DNA of 64,000 nucleotides, taken from the NCBI GenBank assembly GCA_937922235.1, contig CAKZVC010000012.1:78701-142700 (forward strand). The letters are read 5' to 3'. Each line of letters starts with the position of its first letter. Within the stretch, counting starts at the first letter, position 1. This DNA comes from an uncultured Acidimicrobiales bacterium. Its GTDB lineage: Bacteria; Actinomycetota; Acidimicrobiia; Acidimicrobiales; SHLQ01. Made by a program: the position numbers and the translations under genes. Shown one piece after another: positions 7,886 through 16,447 of the stretch. A model generated the notes under the pieces. That model did not search any database, was not told where the DNA came from, and saw only the letters and a list, made by a program, of their open reading frames with translations.

Positions 7886-9478
7886 CTACGAACCGCTGGT
7901 GGCAGCCTCGACACGTTCCCGCACTGCTTTGCCCTGGGCATAGAAGCCGTGCTCGGCAATCTGCGAGTCGAGCGTCATGAGGAGACGTAAGTCGCTATCG
8001 GACTCAACACCGCTGAACACCACATCGAAGCCAATCGACGCGGAGCTTGCGTAGATGCCCTTCGCAATAGCGACCATGCGGGTCGCATCGCCATCGCTGA
8101 GTAGCGACGTATGTACTTTGACTCCGTCGAAGGAGAATGCGTGCAAGGTGCGCAGCGAGGCGAAGGACAGGCCGAAGTCGTCCAGCACGATCGACGCACC
8201 AGCTTCGCGAAGCATCTCCAAGTGGCGAACCACGATGCTTCCGCCGGTGCTCACTGAAGACTCGCTGACCTCGATGATCATCTTGCCCTCAGCACCACGA
8301 AGGCGCTCGACCATCCAGCCGATCGCTACAGAATCTCGAAGCGTTGAGCCAGAAATGTTGATGCCAGTTCGCATGCCTTGGTCGTTCTCGGTCAAGGCGT
8401 ATTCGAGAACAGCGCGCTCAACGTCGGCAACCCGGCCGATCAGCTCGGCGAGATCCATAAACTCCGACCGGTCGATGCTGCCGCGCTTGGGGTGTTCCCA
8501 AACAACGTGGGCTTCCACACCAACAATCTCGCCACCCGGCAGATGGACGATTGGTTCCATTGCCGTGGTGAGCTGATTCTGGGCAAGCGCTTCGACAAGC
8601 TCGGTTGCGAGCTGGCGACGGTCTTCGGTGCGGGCACGGATCGCTCCGTCATAAATGACGAGTTCGCTCGGGCCTTGCATCTTCGATGCCTGCAGCGCAG
8701 TATCGCCATTCGACAACGTGTCGTGGGCCTTCTCGCCCTTTGCCCGGGAGGCAATGCCGACACCGGCGGTGACACGAAGTTCGTTGGACTGAACAACGAT
8801 CGGGCGAGCAATGGCGGCCTGCAGCCGGACGGCGAGGCGCTGAGCGGTTTCGGTTGCCATGTTCGGGCAGTAGATGCCAAAGACATCTCCACCCAAGCGG
8901 CTCACGATGTCGCACGAGCGAAGCGTGTCGCGCAGACGGTCGGCGGTTTCAGCGATGACGATGTCGCCAACGGTGTGGCTCATCGTGTTGTTCACAACGC
9001 TCATGCCATCGAGACCAAGAACCATGATCGTGGCGTTGCTCGGGCCCGCAGCAAACTCGATGTCGAGGTAATCGGCAAAGGCGTCGCGATCGATCGTGTT
9101 TGTGAGCCGGTCCTTGGCTCCAGTCGGCGCCATCATCGGCGTTGGGGTGTCGTGCGACCGGCGGTCCTTGGCGATCAACGCGAGGTCGATTACACCAGCG
9201 AGCGAGCTGAGAGTGGCGACACGATCTGCATCCGCGTCGTCATCCCAGAGCACGTGCATCATGCAGCCCGAATGTGGGAGCTCGACCGATTGACCGCTCG
9301 CGAAGTCACGGATACCGCCAATGCGCGCCACTGAGCGGCCCGACTGTTCGATCTTTGCCGAAGAAAAGCCCAGCAAGGCTCCTGCATTCGTCAACACCGC
9401 ATCGAAGTCAGTCTCACCAAAGGGCTTGACCTGTTCGAGCAGAGAAGACCACGCCGCCGGCATCATCGTTTGACCCAT
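7886..9478 (-). CDS. Degenerate GGDEF-EAL domain protein
   Basis: The 530-aa protein has an N-terminal region of about 130 residues of GAF-like size, then GGDEF-like (about 135-290) and EAL-like (about 300-525) domains. The GGDEF site reads RLGGDVF and the EAL motif reads VEAHVVW. LDDFG and the lysine of the IKxD position remain, but IKxD reads VKVH and the AEGVE loop reads FSGVE. These changes suggest it neither makes nor cleaves c-di-GMP and may be a binding or scaffold protein. The start has AAAGG upstream. It is divergent from an intact receiver-GGDEF-EAL gene and ends 3 nt from the convergent ammonium transporter stop. Confidence 0.85.
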   Translation of the reverse strand: MGQTMMPAAWSSLLEQVKPFGETDFDAVLTNAGALLGFSSAKIEQSGRSVARIGGIRDFASGQSVELPHSGCMMHVLWDDDADADRVATLSSLAGVIDLALIAKDRRSHDTPTPMMAPTGAKDRLTNTIDRDAFADYLDIEFAAGPSNATIMVLGLDGMSVVNNTMSHTVGDIVIAETADRLRDTLRSCDIVSRLGGDVFGIYCPNMATETAQRLAVRLQAAIARPIVVQSNELRVTAGVGIASRAKGEKAHDTLSNGDTALQASKMQGPSELVIYDGAIRARTEDRRQLATELVEALAQNQLTTAMEPIVHLPGGEIVGVEAHVVWEHPKRGSIDRSEFMDLAELIGRVADVERAVLEYALTENDQGMRTGINISGSTLRDSVAIGWMVERLRGAEGKMIIEVSESSVSTGGSIVVRHLEMLREAGASIVLDDFGLSFASLRTLHAFSFDGVKVHTSLLSDGDATRMVAIAKGIYASSASIGFDVVFSGVESDSDLRLLMTLDSQIAEHGFYAQGKAVRERVEAATSGS

Positions 9479-9550
9479 GAAAATCGTTACCTTTCGAGTA
9501 CGTCAGAAGAAGTACCTAGGTCCATCGACCGCTACTGGTATCGGGTTAGG

Positions 9551-9581
9551 GGTCAAAAGACCTAACAGGCCAAAAGACCTA
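9551..9581. promoter_or_regulatory. Repeated CAAAAGACCTA motif in divergent promoter region
   Basis: CAAAAGACCTA occurs at 9554-9564 and 9571-9581, 17 bp apart. The first copy lies within GGTC-AAAA-GACC, a perfect inverted repeat flanked by TTAG and TAA. The site sits between the two divergent c-di-GMP genes and could be an operator for either. Confidence 0.35.
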
Positions 9582-9596
9582 TGAGGCCATGAACTG

Positions 9597-11393
9597 ATGG
9601 CCGTCAATCGCCCTTTGCTAAAGCTGCCGAAATTGGCGTCGATAGAACACGGTTGGCGGGGCACATTGCTGCGCCATCGCAACCCGCTTATGCCACCAAT
9701 TTCTGTACTCCTCATTGAAGACGACGAAGACGACTACTGCCTTGCGTGCGATCTTCTTGAATCGGTCACGACCCAGGACTACGAAGTCGAGTGGCGTGAC
9801 AATCACGCGAGCGGCTTAGAGGCGCTGCAATCCGGCCAGTTCGACGTGTGTCTGATCGACTACCGACTCGGCTCTCGTACCGGTGTCGAAGTCCTCCAAG
9901 ACAGTAAGGAAGCACTCCGACTTACCCCTGCCGTGCTGCTGACTGGCGAACATTCAACCGAGGTCGACGAGCTCGCAATGCTCGCAGGTGCGTCGGACTA
10001 CCTGGTGAAAGACGGGCTGACCGCCGACATGCTCGAGCGCACGATCCGCTACGCGCTGCAGCGCCGCGACTACGACGCCCGATTCGAGTACCTCGCCTTC
10101 CACGATCCGCTCACTGACCTTCCGAACCGGTCACTCTTTATCGATCGGGTGAGCCAAGCACTCGCTCGCCGAACCCGAACCGGAGAGACCGTAAGCGTCG
10201 TCTTCTTCGACGTCGACAACTTCAAGGACATCAACGACACGCTCGGACATGCGGCCGGGGACACGCTCCTCACGCAGGTTGCTCGACGTGTTGCCGGCGT
10301 CCTCCGAGACCACGACACCCTCGCTCGCCTCGGAGGAGATGAGTTCGCCGTGTGCCTCGAATCTCCTGACGGTATCTCGGTCGCGGAAGCGTTTGTTCGC
10401 CGAGCCCAAGAGGTTCTCAAGCCAACGTTCAACCTCGACGTCGGTCTCTCTGTTGAAGTTCATGCGAGCTTTGGTGTTGCCCATTCCGACCTTGCGGTGA
10501 ACGACTCAGCTGAGCTACTCCGCCACGCTGATATTGCGATGTACGACGCTAAACGCGAGGGCAAGAATCGGCTCTCGGTGTACGAGCAGTCGATGCATGA
10601 CAGCCTCCTGCGTCGTATCCAGCTCGAGAAAGACCTCCGCACGTCGCTCAAGAATGATCAGCTTGACGTGCACTTCCAGCCATTTGTCGACCTTGTGAGC
10701 GGCGATGTGCTCGGTGTCGAAGCGCTCGCTCGATGGAACCATCCGATTCTCGGACGTCAGTCTCCAGCAGAATTCATCGCGATTGCCGAACAAGCCGGCT
10801 CGATCATCGACCTCGGTTCGTACGTCCTGCGTGAATCGGCCCGAACTGTGCAGCGGTGGATACACGAGTTCGACTACTCCGGCTTTGTCAGCGTCAACGT
10901 GTCTCCTCGCCAGATCACCGACTCGGCATTTGTCTCGACCCTCAACGCCATTCTGAATTCCACCGGCCTCGATCCGGAGCGATTGGTTATCGAATTCACC
11001 GAATCGGTTATGACCGGCGACGTCAGCCATGTCATCTCGGTCCTCGAGAAAGTCGCAGAGCTCGGTGTGGGTATCGCCCTCGACGACTTTGGCACGGGCT
11101 ACTCATCGCTGAGCAACGTCCACCAGCTACCAATCACGATCATCAAGGTCGACCGGTCGTTCGTAAACCGGATTGACGAGCGCAAGGGACGCTCGATGCT
11201 GGCGACCATCGCCACCATGGCGCAGAGCCTCGAAGTCATGACGATTGCTGAGGGAATCGAAGACAAGGGCCAACAAGAGGCGCTTATCGGCCTTGGCTAT
11301 CACGTTGGTCAGGGTTACCTGTTCGATCGAGCCCAACCTGCAGATGTCGCCGCCGCTTTTGTCAAAGGCCGAAACCTGCGTTCTGCGGCCTAG
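9597..11393 (+). CDS. Response regulator with GGDEF and EAL domains
   Basis: The protein starts with a receiver domain (about residues 34-150: LLIEDDEDD acidic pocket, phospho-acceptor Asp near 87 in CLIDYRLG, Lys in LVKDG). A diguanylate cyclase domain follows (about 165-325) with intact RLGGDEF, then a phosphodiesterase domain (about 345-595) with intact VEALARW, NVSPRQ, IEFTES, DDFGTGYSSL, IKVDRSF and AEGIE. Both c-di-GMP activities therefore look possible, switched by phosphorylation. ATG 9597 has GAGG 9 nt upstream; ATG 9690 (MPPISVLLIEDD) is an alternative that removes a 31-residue extension. No sensor kinase is adjacent. Confidence 0.92.
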   Translation: MAVNRPLLKLPKLASIEHGWRGTLLRHRNPLMPPISVLLIEDDEDDYCLACDLLESVTTQDYEVEWRDNHASGLEALQSGQFDVCLIDYRLGSRTGVEVLQDSKEALRLTPAVLLTGEHSTEVDELAMLAGASDYLVKDGLTADMLERTIRYALQRRDYDARFEYLAFHDPLTDLPNRSLFIDRVSQALARRTRTGETVSVVFFDVDNFKDINDTLGHAAGDTLLTQVARRVAGVLRDHDTLARLGGDEFAVCLESPDGISVAEAFVRRAQEVLKPTFNLDVGLSVEVHASFGVAHSDLAVNDSAELLRHADIAMYDAKREGKNRLSVYEQSMHDSLLRRIQLEKDLRTSLKNDQLDVHFQPFVDLVSGDVLGVEALARWNHPILGRQSPAEFIAIAEQAGSIIDLGSYVLRESARTVQRWIHEFDYSGFVSVNVSPRQITDSAFVSTLNAILNSTGLDPERLVIEFTESVMTGDVSHVISVLEKVAELGVGIALDDFGTGYSSLSNVHQLPITIIKVDRSFVNRIDERKGRSMLATIATMAQSLEVMTIAEGIEDKGQQEALIGLGYHVGQGYLFDRAQPADVAAAFVKGRNLRSAA

Positions 11394-11432
11394 ACAGGCC
11401 ATTTTCGTAGTTCGTAGGCCCTGTTTTACAGG
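11394..11432 (+). terminator. Possible terminator after the receiver-GGDEF-EAL gene
   Basis: ACAGG at 11394-11398 can pair with CCTGT at 11420-11424, which is followed by TTT. A second pairing, CCTGT-TTT-ACAGG (11420-11432), is also possible. Confidence 0.4.
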
Positions 11433-11608
11433 TGTCACACGGCGATGACGGTGAAATCGGCGCCGATATCTCTATGGTGGACGATTGGATATCCGCTGAG
11501 CTCTCGATTGCCCGTACGCATCTGAGCTCAGAACCGTCGGGCGCCGCGCTCGTCTTTGCACAACCGCAGACGTAGACGCATCGGACCCATTGACCGAAGG
11601 AGCATCGA

Positions 11609-11929
11609 ATGGCAAAGCAACGCACTACTTTCGCGAAACTGCAGCGTGAACGCGCAAAGGCAGCGAAGAAGGCAGAGAAGCAGGCCGCACGAATCAACGG
11701 AGGCAAGCCTGCTCCAGAGCCTGAGGTTGAAGAGGTCGCTCCTGAGGTCGCCGAACTCGATCTTGAGTCGATGACGACGGTCGAGCGTCTCTTCGCTGGC
11801 AAGGGGCGCCTTTCGGCACCTGAGCTCATGGCGATGACCGAGAAGATCCAGCGCATGCATCAGCGTGGAGAGCTTGACGATGACGAGCTCGAAGATGCAA
11901 AGCTCGAGCTCCTCGAGCGCATCGAATAA
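11609..11929 (+). CDS. Small charged coiled-coil protein, SHOCT-like C-terminus
   Basis: This 106-aa protein is very rich in Lys, Ala and Glu. Residues 5-35 form a basic helix (KLQRERAKAAKKAEKQAARI), residues 36-55 are acidic and proline-rich, and the C-terminus (ELMAMTEKIQRMHQRGELDD) resembles the SHOCT short helical domain. AGGAG 8 nt before the ATG supports the start. It is convergent with the thioesterase gene, 4 nt apart. The function is unknown; the SHOCT resemblance is weak. Confidence 0.7.
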   Translation: MAKQRTTFAKLQRERAKAAKKAEKQAARINGGKPAPEPEVEEVAPEVAELDLESMTTVERLFAGKGRLSAPELMAMTEKIQRMHQRGELDDDELEDAKLELLERIE

Positions 11930-11933
11930 GCAG

Positions 11934-12791
11934 CTACAAACCGGTTGAATAGCCCAGGAGGCTTTGCGTAGCTACGCCTACCAGGCCGCTCGTATCGCCG
12001 AGCATCGTGATGCCAAGGCCTGTCCCGGCGCCTACGTGAGTGGTGGCGTCGAGCGAGACCCACTCGCCCTTGTGCGAACGAATCAGGTTGATCGTGAGGT
12101 TTGCGTTGATGAGGCCGACGGGTGACGTCGCGCCGTAGACCGCCGAGATGCCCGACCCGAAGTCTGCCGCTGCTGCTATCCGTTGCAACCCAGACGTTGG
12201 TTCGCCGGCGATCAGTGGCAACCGGAGGCGCATCCAGTCGACAGCTGGTCCGGGTGTTCGAAACGAACCTTCAGTAAATCGATGCTCCACCGCATTGCGG
12301 TGATATGTCGTGACGTCGCCGCTGGCCCATCGTGGCGGGTCGACGGTGGCATCGGCCGTCGGAGGCTCCGTTGCTGGGGTGGTGTGAGCGACAAAGTCGG
12401 GCGTGGTTAGCTCGGACTCACGCAGCACCGTTGCCGTTACTCGGGCAACCGTCTCGCCATCATCAGTCAGTTCAGCGATGATTCGGCCAACTCGTCCGCT
12501 CACACGGGTGCGCTCGACGACTGGCCGTAGCGGCCGCAGCCGAACAGGCCGCAGGAGTTCGATATGCAGTTGAGCAAGGAACTCACCATCCTCAACGTGC
12601 GGTTCGCAGAGTGAAGCGAGAAGCGCCGATGGCGGGCCGCCATGTTGGGCATCAGCGCGCCAGGGTCCGCGCGTGAACTCGCTCGGCACGTATTGGCCCT
12701 CGTCGAGGGTGTACAGGCCAGGCGGCGGGACCTGATCTGATGTCCCTGGGGTAGATGTCATTTGGTTAGATGTCATTGAGTTAGAGGTCAT
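11934..12791 (-). CDS. Acyl-CoA thioesterase-like double hotdog protein
   Basis: The 285-aa product resembles the TesB-like thioesterase family with two hotdog folds. AQHGGPPSALLASL marks the first hotdog helix, followed by the strands HIELLRPVRLRPL and VARVTATVL. The second fold contains GLINANLTINLIRSHKGEWVSL... and the GTGLGITMLGD end typical of the family. The N-terminus has three near-identical starts (MTSNSMTSNQMTS), so the true start could be any of three ATGs. Its start overlaps the GHMP kinase stop by 4 nt (ATGA). The substrate is unknown. Confidence 0.75.
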   Translation of the reverse strand: MTSNSMTSNQMTSTPGTSDQVPPPGLYTLDEGQYVPSEFTRGPWRADAQHGGPPSALLASLCEPHVEDGEFLAQLHIELLRPVRLRPLRPVVERTRVSGRVGRIIAELTDDGETVARVTATVLRESELTTPDFVAHTTPATEPPTADATVDPPRWASGDVTTYHRNAVEHRFTEGSFRTPGPAVDWMRLRLPLIAGEPTSGLQRIAAAADFGSGISAVYGATSPVGLINANLTINLIRSHKGEWVSLDATTHVGAGTGLGITMLGDTSGLVGVATQSLLGYSTGL

Positions 12792-13651
12792 TGAGCGTCC
12801 CAGTGGATCACGCCGTATCCGGCTGCTGCCAGGCCGTCGAGTAGAGGCTGCCCCTCCTTGGGCAGTACCCCAACGATCGCGCCACCACTGCCGGCGAAGT
12901 TTGCTGATGCACCGAGCGCCTGCGCCGTCACGATCATCTCGAGCTGGGCAGGCGCAATGTGCATGATGGACCGCCGGATGTCGAACGTTGAGTTGATTGC
13001 GTCCTTGAGCGTATGGACATCACGGTTCGCAAAGCTTGCGGCGGCTTGTCGGCCAAGCTCGGCAAGCTGTCGCATCTCTGGGTCCTGTGGCGATCGGGCA
13101 CTGCGTAGCCCCGTGTGAGCCTCACCGCTTGATTCTGCGGCGGCCTCCGACCACGCTAGGTACATCGGGATGGGCGGGTTGGTGGCCATGTCGATCGCTT
13201 CAACTCGTCGAGGTTCAGCGCATTCGACGAGCGCGGAGAAGCCATGGCTCTGGATCAGCTGGTCTTGCCATCCGCCGGCAATTCCGAGGTCGACGCGTTC
13301 GATCGTGTGGGCGAGCTCTGCCACGTCCATATCGGTGAGGCCAGCGGAGGTGTACTCGTCAAGGGCACGGAGCGCAGCGATCACGATGGCGCTCGAACCA
13401 GCGAGCCCAACCGACCGAGGGATGGTTGTGTCGATCTCGATGCTGATGCCATCGACCTGGCGAACATCCGCGGCGAATCGGTTTCGGGTCGCCACCACCA
13501 ATGGCAGCGGCACGTGCTCCGCGCCATCAGCGGCGACCACGGTGGCCGTTGCGGAAAACATCGGGAGGATCAGCGAGCAGACAGCACCGTCGAAACCGTC
13601 CGACGGGTTACCAGCGATCGCCGCCCGTGAGCTGACCGATACGGAGGTCAC
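12788..13651 (-). CDS. GHMP family sugar kinase, glucuronokinase-like
   Basis: This 287-aa protein has the three GHMP kinase motifs: AAIAGNPSDGF at the N-terminus, the phosphate loop PRSVGLAGSSAIVIAAL (about residues 97-113), and the C-terminal GASANFAGSGGAIVG. The GNPSDGF block and the QDQ after the IAGG loop resemble glucuronokinases more than homoserine or mevalonate kinases. It would phosphorylate a sugar or sugar acid at C1. The start is GTG at 13651. It lies in a three-gene minus-strand run with a Dabb protein and a thioesterase. Confidence 0.75.
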   Translation of the reverse strand: MTSVSVSSRAAIAGNPSDGFDGAVCSLILPMFSATATVVAADGAEHVPLPLVVATRNRFAADVRQVDGISIEIDTTIPRSVGLAGSSAIVIAALRALDEYTSAGLTDMDVAELAHTIERVDLGIAGGWQDQLIQSHGFSALVECAEPRRVEAIDMATNPPIPMYLAWSEAAAESSGEAHTGLRSARSPQDPEMRQLAELGRQAAASFANRDVHTLKDAINSTFDIRRSIMHIAPAQLEMIVTAQALGASANFAGSGGAIVGVLPKEGQPLLDGLAAAGYGVIHWDAQ

Positions 13652-13664
13652 TCAGGAAGCCGTA

Positions 13665-13964
13665 TCACTCTGGAAGAACGTGTTGAACCGCAGCGCGTTC
13701 TGCCAGGAACGGTTTGATGCGTTCTTGGATGACAGCGACGTGATCAGCATTTGTCGCATAGGCCTGGTAGCCAGCCTCGTCGTCGAAGTCACCAACGACG
13801 ACGAGGTCGAAGTTGCCTTCGGCCAGTCCGGCATCGCGCCCAATCGTGTAGGACCGGATCTCGGGGATCAGCTCGGGGAGCGTTTCGAGTCCGTCAACAA
13901 TGGCGGCCGCATCGGCCTCCGTTGCTTCGGCACTCAGGCGAATCATGACGACGTGGCGCAACAT
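13665..13964 (-). CDS. Dabb (stress-responsive A/B barrel) domain protein
   Basis: The 99-aa protein opens with MLRHVVMIRLSAEATEAD, the usual Dabb first strand, and ends with HVAVIQERIKPFLAERAAVQ, matching the conserved HxxxxxxxxPxL region. The fold is a small ferredoxin-like dimer found in stress proteins and in some cyclases and monooxygenases. TAGGGT lies exactly 6 nt before the ATG, indicating a leaderless transcript that continues into the GHMP kinase gene 13 nt downstream. The biochemical role is unknown. Confidence 0.85.
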   Translation of the reverse strand: MLRHVVMIRLSAEATEADAAAIVDGLETLPELIPEIRSYTIGRDAGLAEGNFDLVVVGDFDDEAGYQAYATNADHVAVIQERIKPFLAERAAVQHVLPE

Positions 13965-13970
13965 GGCCTC

Positions 13971-13976
13971 ACCCTA
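13971..13976 (-). promoter_or_regulatory. -10 box TAGGGT, leaderless Dabb gene
   Basis: TAGGGT on the minus strand is followed by 6 nt and the ATG at 13964. Confidence 0.5.
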
Positions 13977-14007
13977 GCGATCGAGCAATCGCAACGAGAA
14001 CGCACAC

Positions 14008-14100
14008 GAAAAAGAAAGCGGCCCGCTCCACGGCGGCGGAACCAGGAGCGGGCCTCGTTGAAACGGAGGTGGCGGAACCCCCATGAATGTTTCAACGATT
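14008..14100 (-). ncRNA. Candidate two-hairpin small RNA with matching C-rich loops
   Basis: On the minus strand two hairpins follow each other. The first pairs CGTTGAAAC (14097-14089) with GTTTCAACG (14064-14056); the second pairs GGCCCGCTCC (14054-14045) with GGAGCGGGCC (14029-14020) and runs into a U-rich tail (CTTTCTTTTTC). Both loops contain GGTTCCGCC followed by ACC or GCC. The first loop also contains CCACCTCC, complementary to a Shine-Dalgarno sequence. The layout recalls the actinobacterial 6C RNA but lacks the six-C runs. It could also be the 3' UTR and terminator of the membrane protein gene upstream. Confidence 0.45.
14020..14054 (-). terminator. Rho-independent terminator (second hairpin of the RNA candidate)
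   Basis: A perfect 10-bp GC-rich stem around a 15-nt loop is followed on the minus strand by a T-rich tract (14009-14018). It ends transcription coming from about 14.1-14.7 kb. Confidence 0.8.
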
Positions 14101-14313
14101 CCAGCGTCGAGACGGCGGGTCACGACGGCGATCTAGATGTGGTATCGGTAGAGCTGCACACGTTCCACAGAGGCGTTCAGCTCAACGTATTACCGACCGG
14201 TAGCTTATTGACAAGTGTGTAATCCACCAACGAAAACCACTGTGGGTCGCGTCACGCTAAGTGGACATGAATTCCAGAGTAACGCGCGTTATCGAGGAAG
14301 GCTAGGTCGACGA
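14101..14313. other. Non-coding stretch upstream of the RNA candidate
   Basis: No gene was recognised here. On the minus strand TTGTCA (near 14213) and TAATAC (16 nt further on) make a possible promoter for the RNA candidate, but this is weak. Confidence 0.35.
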
Positions 14314-14742
14314 TTAGTACTGGTCGTCGCGAATCGGCTGTAGCGCCATTCGCGGAGCCGACATCAGCGGACTGATCTGTGGAGCGGTCGACATGACCAT
14401 CGGCGAGGCGAGCAGCGTCGATTGTGACGACCGCTCAACCCCAACAACCGCAACGGCGTAGGCGAGAAACAGGCAGTCGATGATGCCGTGGAGCAGCCAC
14501 AGGGCCGACCAGGTCTGCGCACCGACAAATGAGGCGACGGCGAGTCCGCCTAGGGCAAAGAGCAGATCGCGACGACGCTGGTGCGCCATGGTCGAAGTGC
14601 GTGGCATTCCCCAACGACCACCCGAACCGCGTCCGACAGGGCCCATCGAGAAGCCGTAGTTTGCCGCCACGCGGTCGCGGCCCCACGCCCACAACCATCC
14701 TGCCCAACCGAGCGCGAGAACAAGAATGGCAAGGAACAACAT
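14314..14742 (-). CDS. Small membrane protein of unknown function
   Basis: The 142-aa product has a first membrane helix at residues 2-20 (LFLAILVLALGWAGWLWAWG), a polar basic loop (RDRVAANYGFSMGPVGRGSG, about 21-60), and helices near 60-78 and 80-100. The C-terminal 40 residues are Ser, Met and Pro rich and likely cytoplasmic. No family is recognised. It lies 75 nt downstream of moaC on the same strand, but nothing ties it to molybdenum cofactor synthesis. Confidence 0.6.
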   Translation of the reverse strand: MLFLAILVLALGWAGWLWAWGRDRVAANYGFSMGPVGRGSGGRWGMPRTSTMAHQRRRDLLFALGGLAVASFVGAQTWSALWLLHGIIDCLFLAYAVAVVGVERSSQSTLLASPMVMSTAPQISPLMSAPRMALQPIRDDQY

Positions 14743-14816
14743 GTAGTGCAGGGCTTTTCTGTTGACGAGAATGAACGTCGAGACATTACTGCCCCAATGT
14801 TGGTAGGTCGTGGACC

Positions 14817-15317
14817 TCAGTCAGTTCCGTCCGCTGGAGCAGGACGGTGATAGGCCCCGCTTTTTCCGCCAGTCTTCTCCCACAAGGCAACCTCGGAAAT
14901 CGTCATCGATTTGTCGAGCGATTTACACATGTCGTAGATCGTCAACGCCGCAACAGAACACGCGGTGAGCGCCTCCATTTCAACGCCGGTCAACCCAAAG
15001 GTCTCGACCGACGCCTCGATGTCGATGTGCTCGTCACCGAGCTCAAAGTTCACGTTTACCGCACCGATGAGCAGCGGGTGACAGAGCGGAATCAAATCGG
15101 AGGTCTTCTTCGCAGCCTGGATACCGGCGACCCGGGCCACGCTCAGCACGTCACCCTTGGCAATGGCACCGCGAGCTACCGCTGATGCCGTATCGGGCGT
15201 CATGTCAACCCGTCCCCTGGCGATCGCTCGCCGGTGCGTTGGCTCTTTCTTGGTGACATCGACCATTCGGGCTCGCCCTTGCGGGTCGAGGTGCGTGAAG
15301 TCGTCATGCGCCGACAT
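14817..15317 (-). CDS. moaC: Cyclic pyranopterin monophosphate synthase MoaC
   Basis: MoaC converts the MoaA product 3',8-cyclo-GTP into cPMP in molybdenum cofactor synthesis. The 166-aa protein carries [12 protein letters not shown], the [20 protein letters not shown] core and [20 protein letters not shown] near the C-terminus, all standard MoaC motifs. ATG 15317 is chosen because GGAGG sits 5 nt upstream, overlapping the moaA 3' end; a TTG at 15329 would add four residues. The moaA stop (15319-15321) lies 1 nt before this start, so translation is coupled. Confidence 0.96.
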   Translation of the reverse strand: MSAHDDFTHLDPQGRARMVDVTKKEPTHRRAIARGRVDMTPDTASAVARGAIAKGDVLSVARVAGIQAAKKTSDLIPLCHPLLIGAVNVNFELGDEHIDIEASVETFGLTGVEMEALTACSVAALTIYDMCKSLDKSMTISEVALWEKTGGKSGAYHRPAPADGTD

Positions 15318-15318
15318 G

Positions 15319-16296
15319 TCAGCCTCCAATTTGGCTCATGTTTCGCTTCGGTCGAATGAAGTGAACCGTATCGATTCCGTGGCCAGCCCACTTGTCGTGC
15401 ACCGCGCCCTCGATAATCTGCGCAAGTTCGTCATCTGACGCTCCCCCGCGCATGGCGTCGCGCAGGTTGTAGTCGGTGACGGCGAACAGACAATTGCGGA
15501 ACTGCCCATCAGCGGTAAGGCGAATGCGATCGCACGTATCGCAGAATTTCTCGGTGACAGTGGCGATGATTCCGATCTCGCCCTCACCGTCGGTGTAGCG
15601 GTAACGGGTTGCGGGCGCTGATGTGCGTTCGACCGGTTCGATCGGGAAGACCTCGTTGATCTCCTCCATGATGCGCTTGAGCGGTACGACGCGCTCGGGT
15701 CCCCACTTCTCATCGGCGTCGAGTGGCATGAACTCGATAAAGCGAACAATCACACCCTTCTCACGACCGAAGCGAGCAAAGTCGACAATCTCGTCGTCGT
15801 TGATGCCGTTCATGAGTACGACGTTGATCTTGACCGGATCGAAGCCTGCGTCGATCGCTGCGTCGATTCCCTGCAGAACCCGGTCGAGATCGTCCCGGCG
15901 AGTGAGCTCGAGGAAACGATCACGATGGAGTGAATCGAGCGAGATGTTCAGACGGCGAAGGCCAGCGTCGCGCAGATCGTTTGCGACGAGCGGCAGCGAC
16001 ACGCCGTTGGTCGTCATAGCCAGGTCGACATCGAGGGCGGCCAGCTTCTTCACGAGGCGGCTGAGGTGCGCTCGAACCGTTGGCTCGCCGCCGGTAAGGC
16101 GAATGCTGTCGACTCCGTAACGCTCAACAGCAAGGCGAGCAATGCGCTCGATCTCTTCGAACGAAAGAAGACCTTCACGCGGCATCCAGACCATGCCCTC
16201 TTCGGTCATGCAGTACTGGCAGCGAAAATTGCAGCGATCGGTGACTGCGATTCGCAAGTCACGATGCACACGCCCAAACGTGTCGACAAGTTCCAT
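15319..16296 (-). CDS. moaA: GTP 3',8-cyclase MoaA (radical SAM)
   Basis: This 325-aa radical SAM enzyme performs the first step of molybdenum cofactor synthesis. The SAM cluster motif is CNFRCQYC near residue 22, followed by GGEPT. The C-terminal second cluster is [19 protein letters not shown], and the protein ends in the conserved Gly-Gly. Length is normal. TAGTCT lies exactly 6 nt before ATG 16296, so the transcript is probably leaderless. It forms an operon with moaC. Without the DUF559 element upstream it would stand back to back with moeA. Confidence 0.97.
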   Translation of the reverse strand: MELVDTFGRVHRDLRIAVTDRCNFRCQYCMTEEGMVWMPREGLLSFEEIERIARLAVERYGVDSIRLTGGEPTVRAHLSRLVKKLAALDVDLAMTTNGVSLPLVANDLRDAGLRRLNISLDSLHRDRFLELTRRDDLDRVLQGIDAAIDAGFDPVKINVVLMNGINDDEIVDFARFGREKGVIVRFIEFMPLDADEKWGPERVVPLKRIMEEINEVFPIEPVERTSAPATRYRYTDGEGEIGIIATVTEKFCDTCDRIRLTADGQFRNCLFAVTDYNLRDAMRGGASDDELAQIIEGAVHDKWAGHGIDTVHFIRPKRNMSQIGG

Positions 16297-16302
16297 CCAC
16301 CA

Positions 16303-16308
16303 AGACTA
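16303..16308 (-). promoter_or_regulatory. -10 box TAGTCT, leaderless moaA
   Basis: TAGTCT on the minus strand is followed by 6 nt and the ATG at 16296. Confidence 0.5.
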
Positions 16309-16358
16309 CGACCCAACAACCCAAAGCGGAAAGCCCTGACACACCCCACCACTACTCT

Positions 16359-16402
16359 CGAATTTTGATTGCTGATGGGCCTTAGCCGCCCACCATCGAT
16401 CA
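16359..16402. repeat. Left boundary repeat of the DUF559 element
   Basis: CGAATTTTGAT (16359-16369) is followed by a 27-bp segment (16376-16402) that begins TGGGCCTTAGCCGCCCACC and recurs in direct orientation at 17358-17384. The 27-mer contains a small hairpin with a CTTAGCC loop. Confidence 0.7.
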
Positions 16403-16447
16403 CAGATCACTTCCCTCACATCCAACGGACCCAAATCGAGGGAAAAC

